Assembly (NCBI GenBank): GCA_002007315.1 | Contig: LNZQ01000167.1 | Location: forward strand, 1 to 6,620 | Direction: 5' to 3' | Source: Epulopiscium sp. Nele67-Bin004 | GTDB taxonomy: Bacteria; Bacillota_A; Clostridia; Lachnospirales; Cellulosilyticaceae | Length of the DNA: 6,620 nt | Shown here: positions 6,431 through 6,620 of the stretch, one piece after another | Numbering within the stretch: the first letter of the stretch is position 1 | How the letters are laid out: each line of letters begins with the position of its first letter | Notes under the pieces: model-generated | The model's input: the letters and a program-made list of their open reading frames with translations, nothing else | The model's database searches: none | Told to the model about the DNA's origin: nothing | Program-made: the position numbers and the translations under genes

Positions 6431-6620
6431 TAGAAATATTTTGATGTTGGAATTAGCAGATGCTTACTTGAAAATGGTTTATTTTAAGCAAGTAAAGCAA
6501 TCAATGGAGATTTTTGCATCAGATGTAATATTTTTTGAGGAAGAATTAGATGAGGAAAAGTTAATAGATATAATACAAAGTTTTAGAGATGAAAATAATA
6601 TTACTAAGTGTATATTTAAA
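6423..6620 (+). CDS. pilM: PilM-like pilus assembly protein, N-terminal fragment
   Basis: An open frame begins at GTG 6423, overlapping the previous gene by 8 nt, and stays open to the window edge, giving 66 codons. The start MFNRNILMLELADAYLKMVY has the layout of the first actin-like strand pair of PilM (a short strand, a small-residue turn, then I/L-K-x-V). Next comes an acidic, helical segment (FFEEELDEEKLIDIIQSFRDEN) and another strand (ITKCIF), as in FtsA-like folds. PilM is a cytoplasmic ring protein that binds the PilN tail and meets PilB/PilC. Its place after the pilins fits clostridial pilus operons, where pilN and pilO would follow. GGGAGAGG at 6403-6410 is a ribosome binding site at a slightly long 12 nt; an ATG at 6444 is an alternative start. 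The call rests on only the first 66 residues and on context. Confidence 0.6.
   Translation, partial: MFNRNILMLELADAYLKMVYFKQVKQSMEIFASDVIFFEEELDEEKLIDIIQSFRDENNITKCIFK

Overview
The window looks like two unrelated pieces of DNA joined together. Positions 1 to about 1.9 kb look like eukaryotic, probably fish or other vertebrate, non-coding DNA. The base composition is moderate, CpG dinucleotides are present, homopolymer tracts are common, there is a (GA)10 microsatellite, and there is an element of about 0.63 kb with imperfect terminal and nested internal inverted repeats, as in non-autonomous DNA transposons. I found no gene there that I can support. From about 1.93 kb to the end the sequence is AT-rich and tightly packed with bacterial genes on the + strand. 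These have Shine-Dalgarno sites, short gaps or overlaps, and TTG/GTG starts.

The bacterial part is the front of a type IV pilus (T4P) operon. In order it holds a prepilin peptidase (pilD), the extension ATPase (pilB), the inner-membrane platform (pilC), a small major-type pilin (pilA-like), a second, minor-type prepilin, and the first 66 codons of a pilM-like gene cut by the window end. PilD would cleave both prepilins at their G|FTLLE sites. PilB hydrolyses ATP on the cytoplasmic face and drives PilC, which loads pilin subunits into the fibre. PilM is the cytoplasmic start of the PilM-N-O alignment complex. No retraction ATPase (PilT) and no secretin gene is seen, but the operon continues past the window.

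The AT-rich codon use, gene order and Shine-Dalgarno sites suggest a low-GC Firmicute, most likely a clostridium, possibly an associate of the animal whose DNA makes up the left part. That taxonomic call is inference. The join, somewhere between about 1909 and 1960, is most simply an assembly chimera or contamination rather than gene transfer, because the operon is fully bacterial in design.

I see no undescribed system. Points worth a second look inside the operon are: a single base (C4348) that appears to have removed pilB's usual stop and created an 85-nt overlap with pilC; an unusually short zinc-finger loop in PilB; a pilB start with poor spacing to its Shine-Dalgarno; and a degenerate MshEN-like N-domain in PilB.
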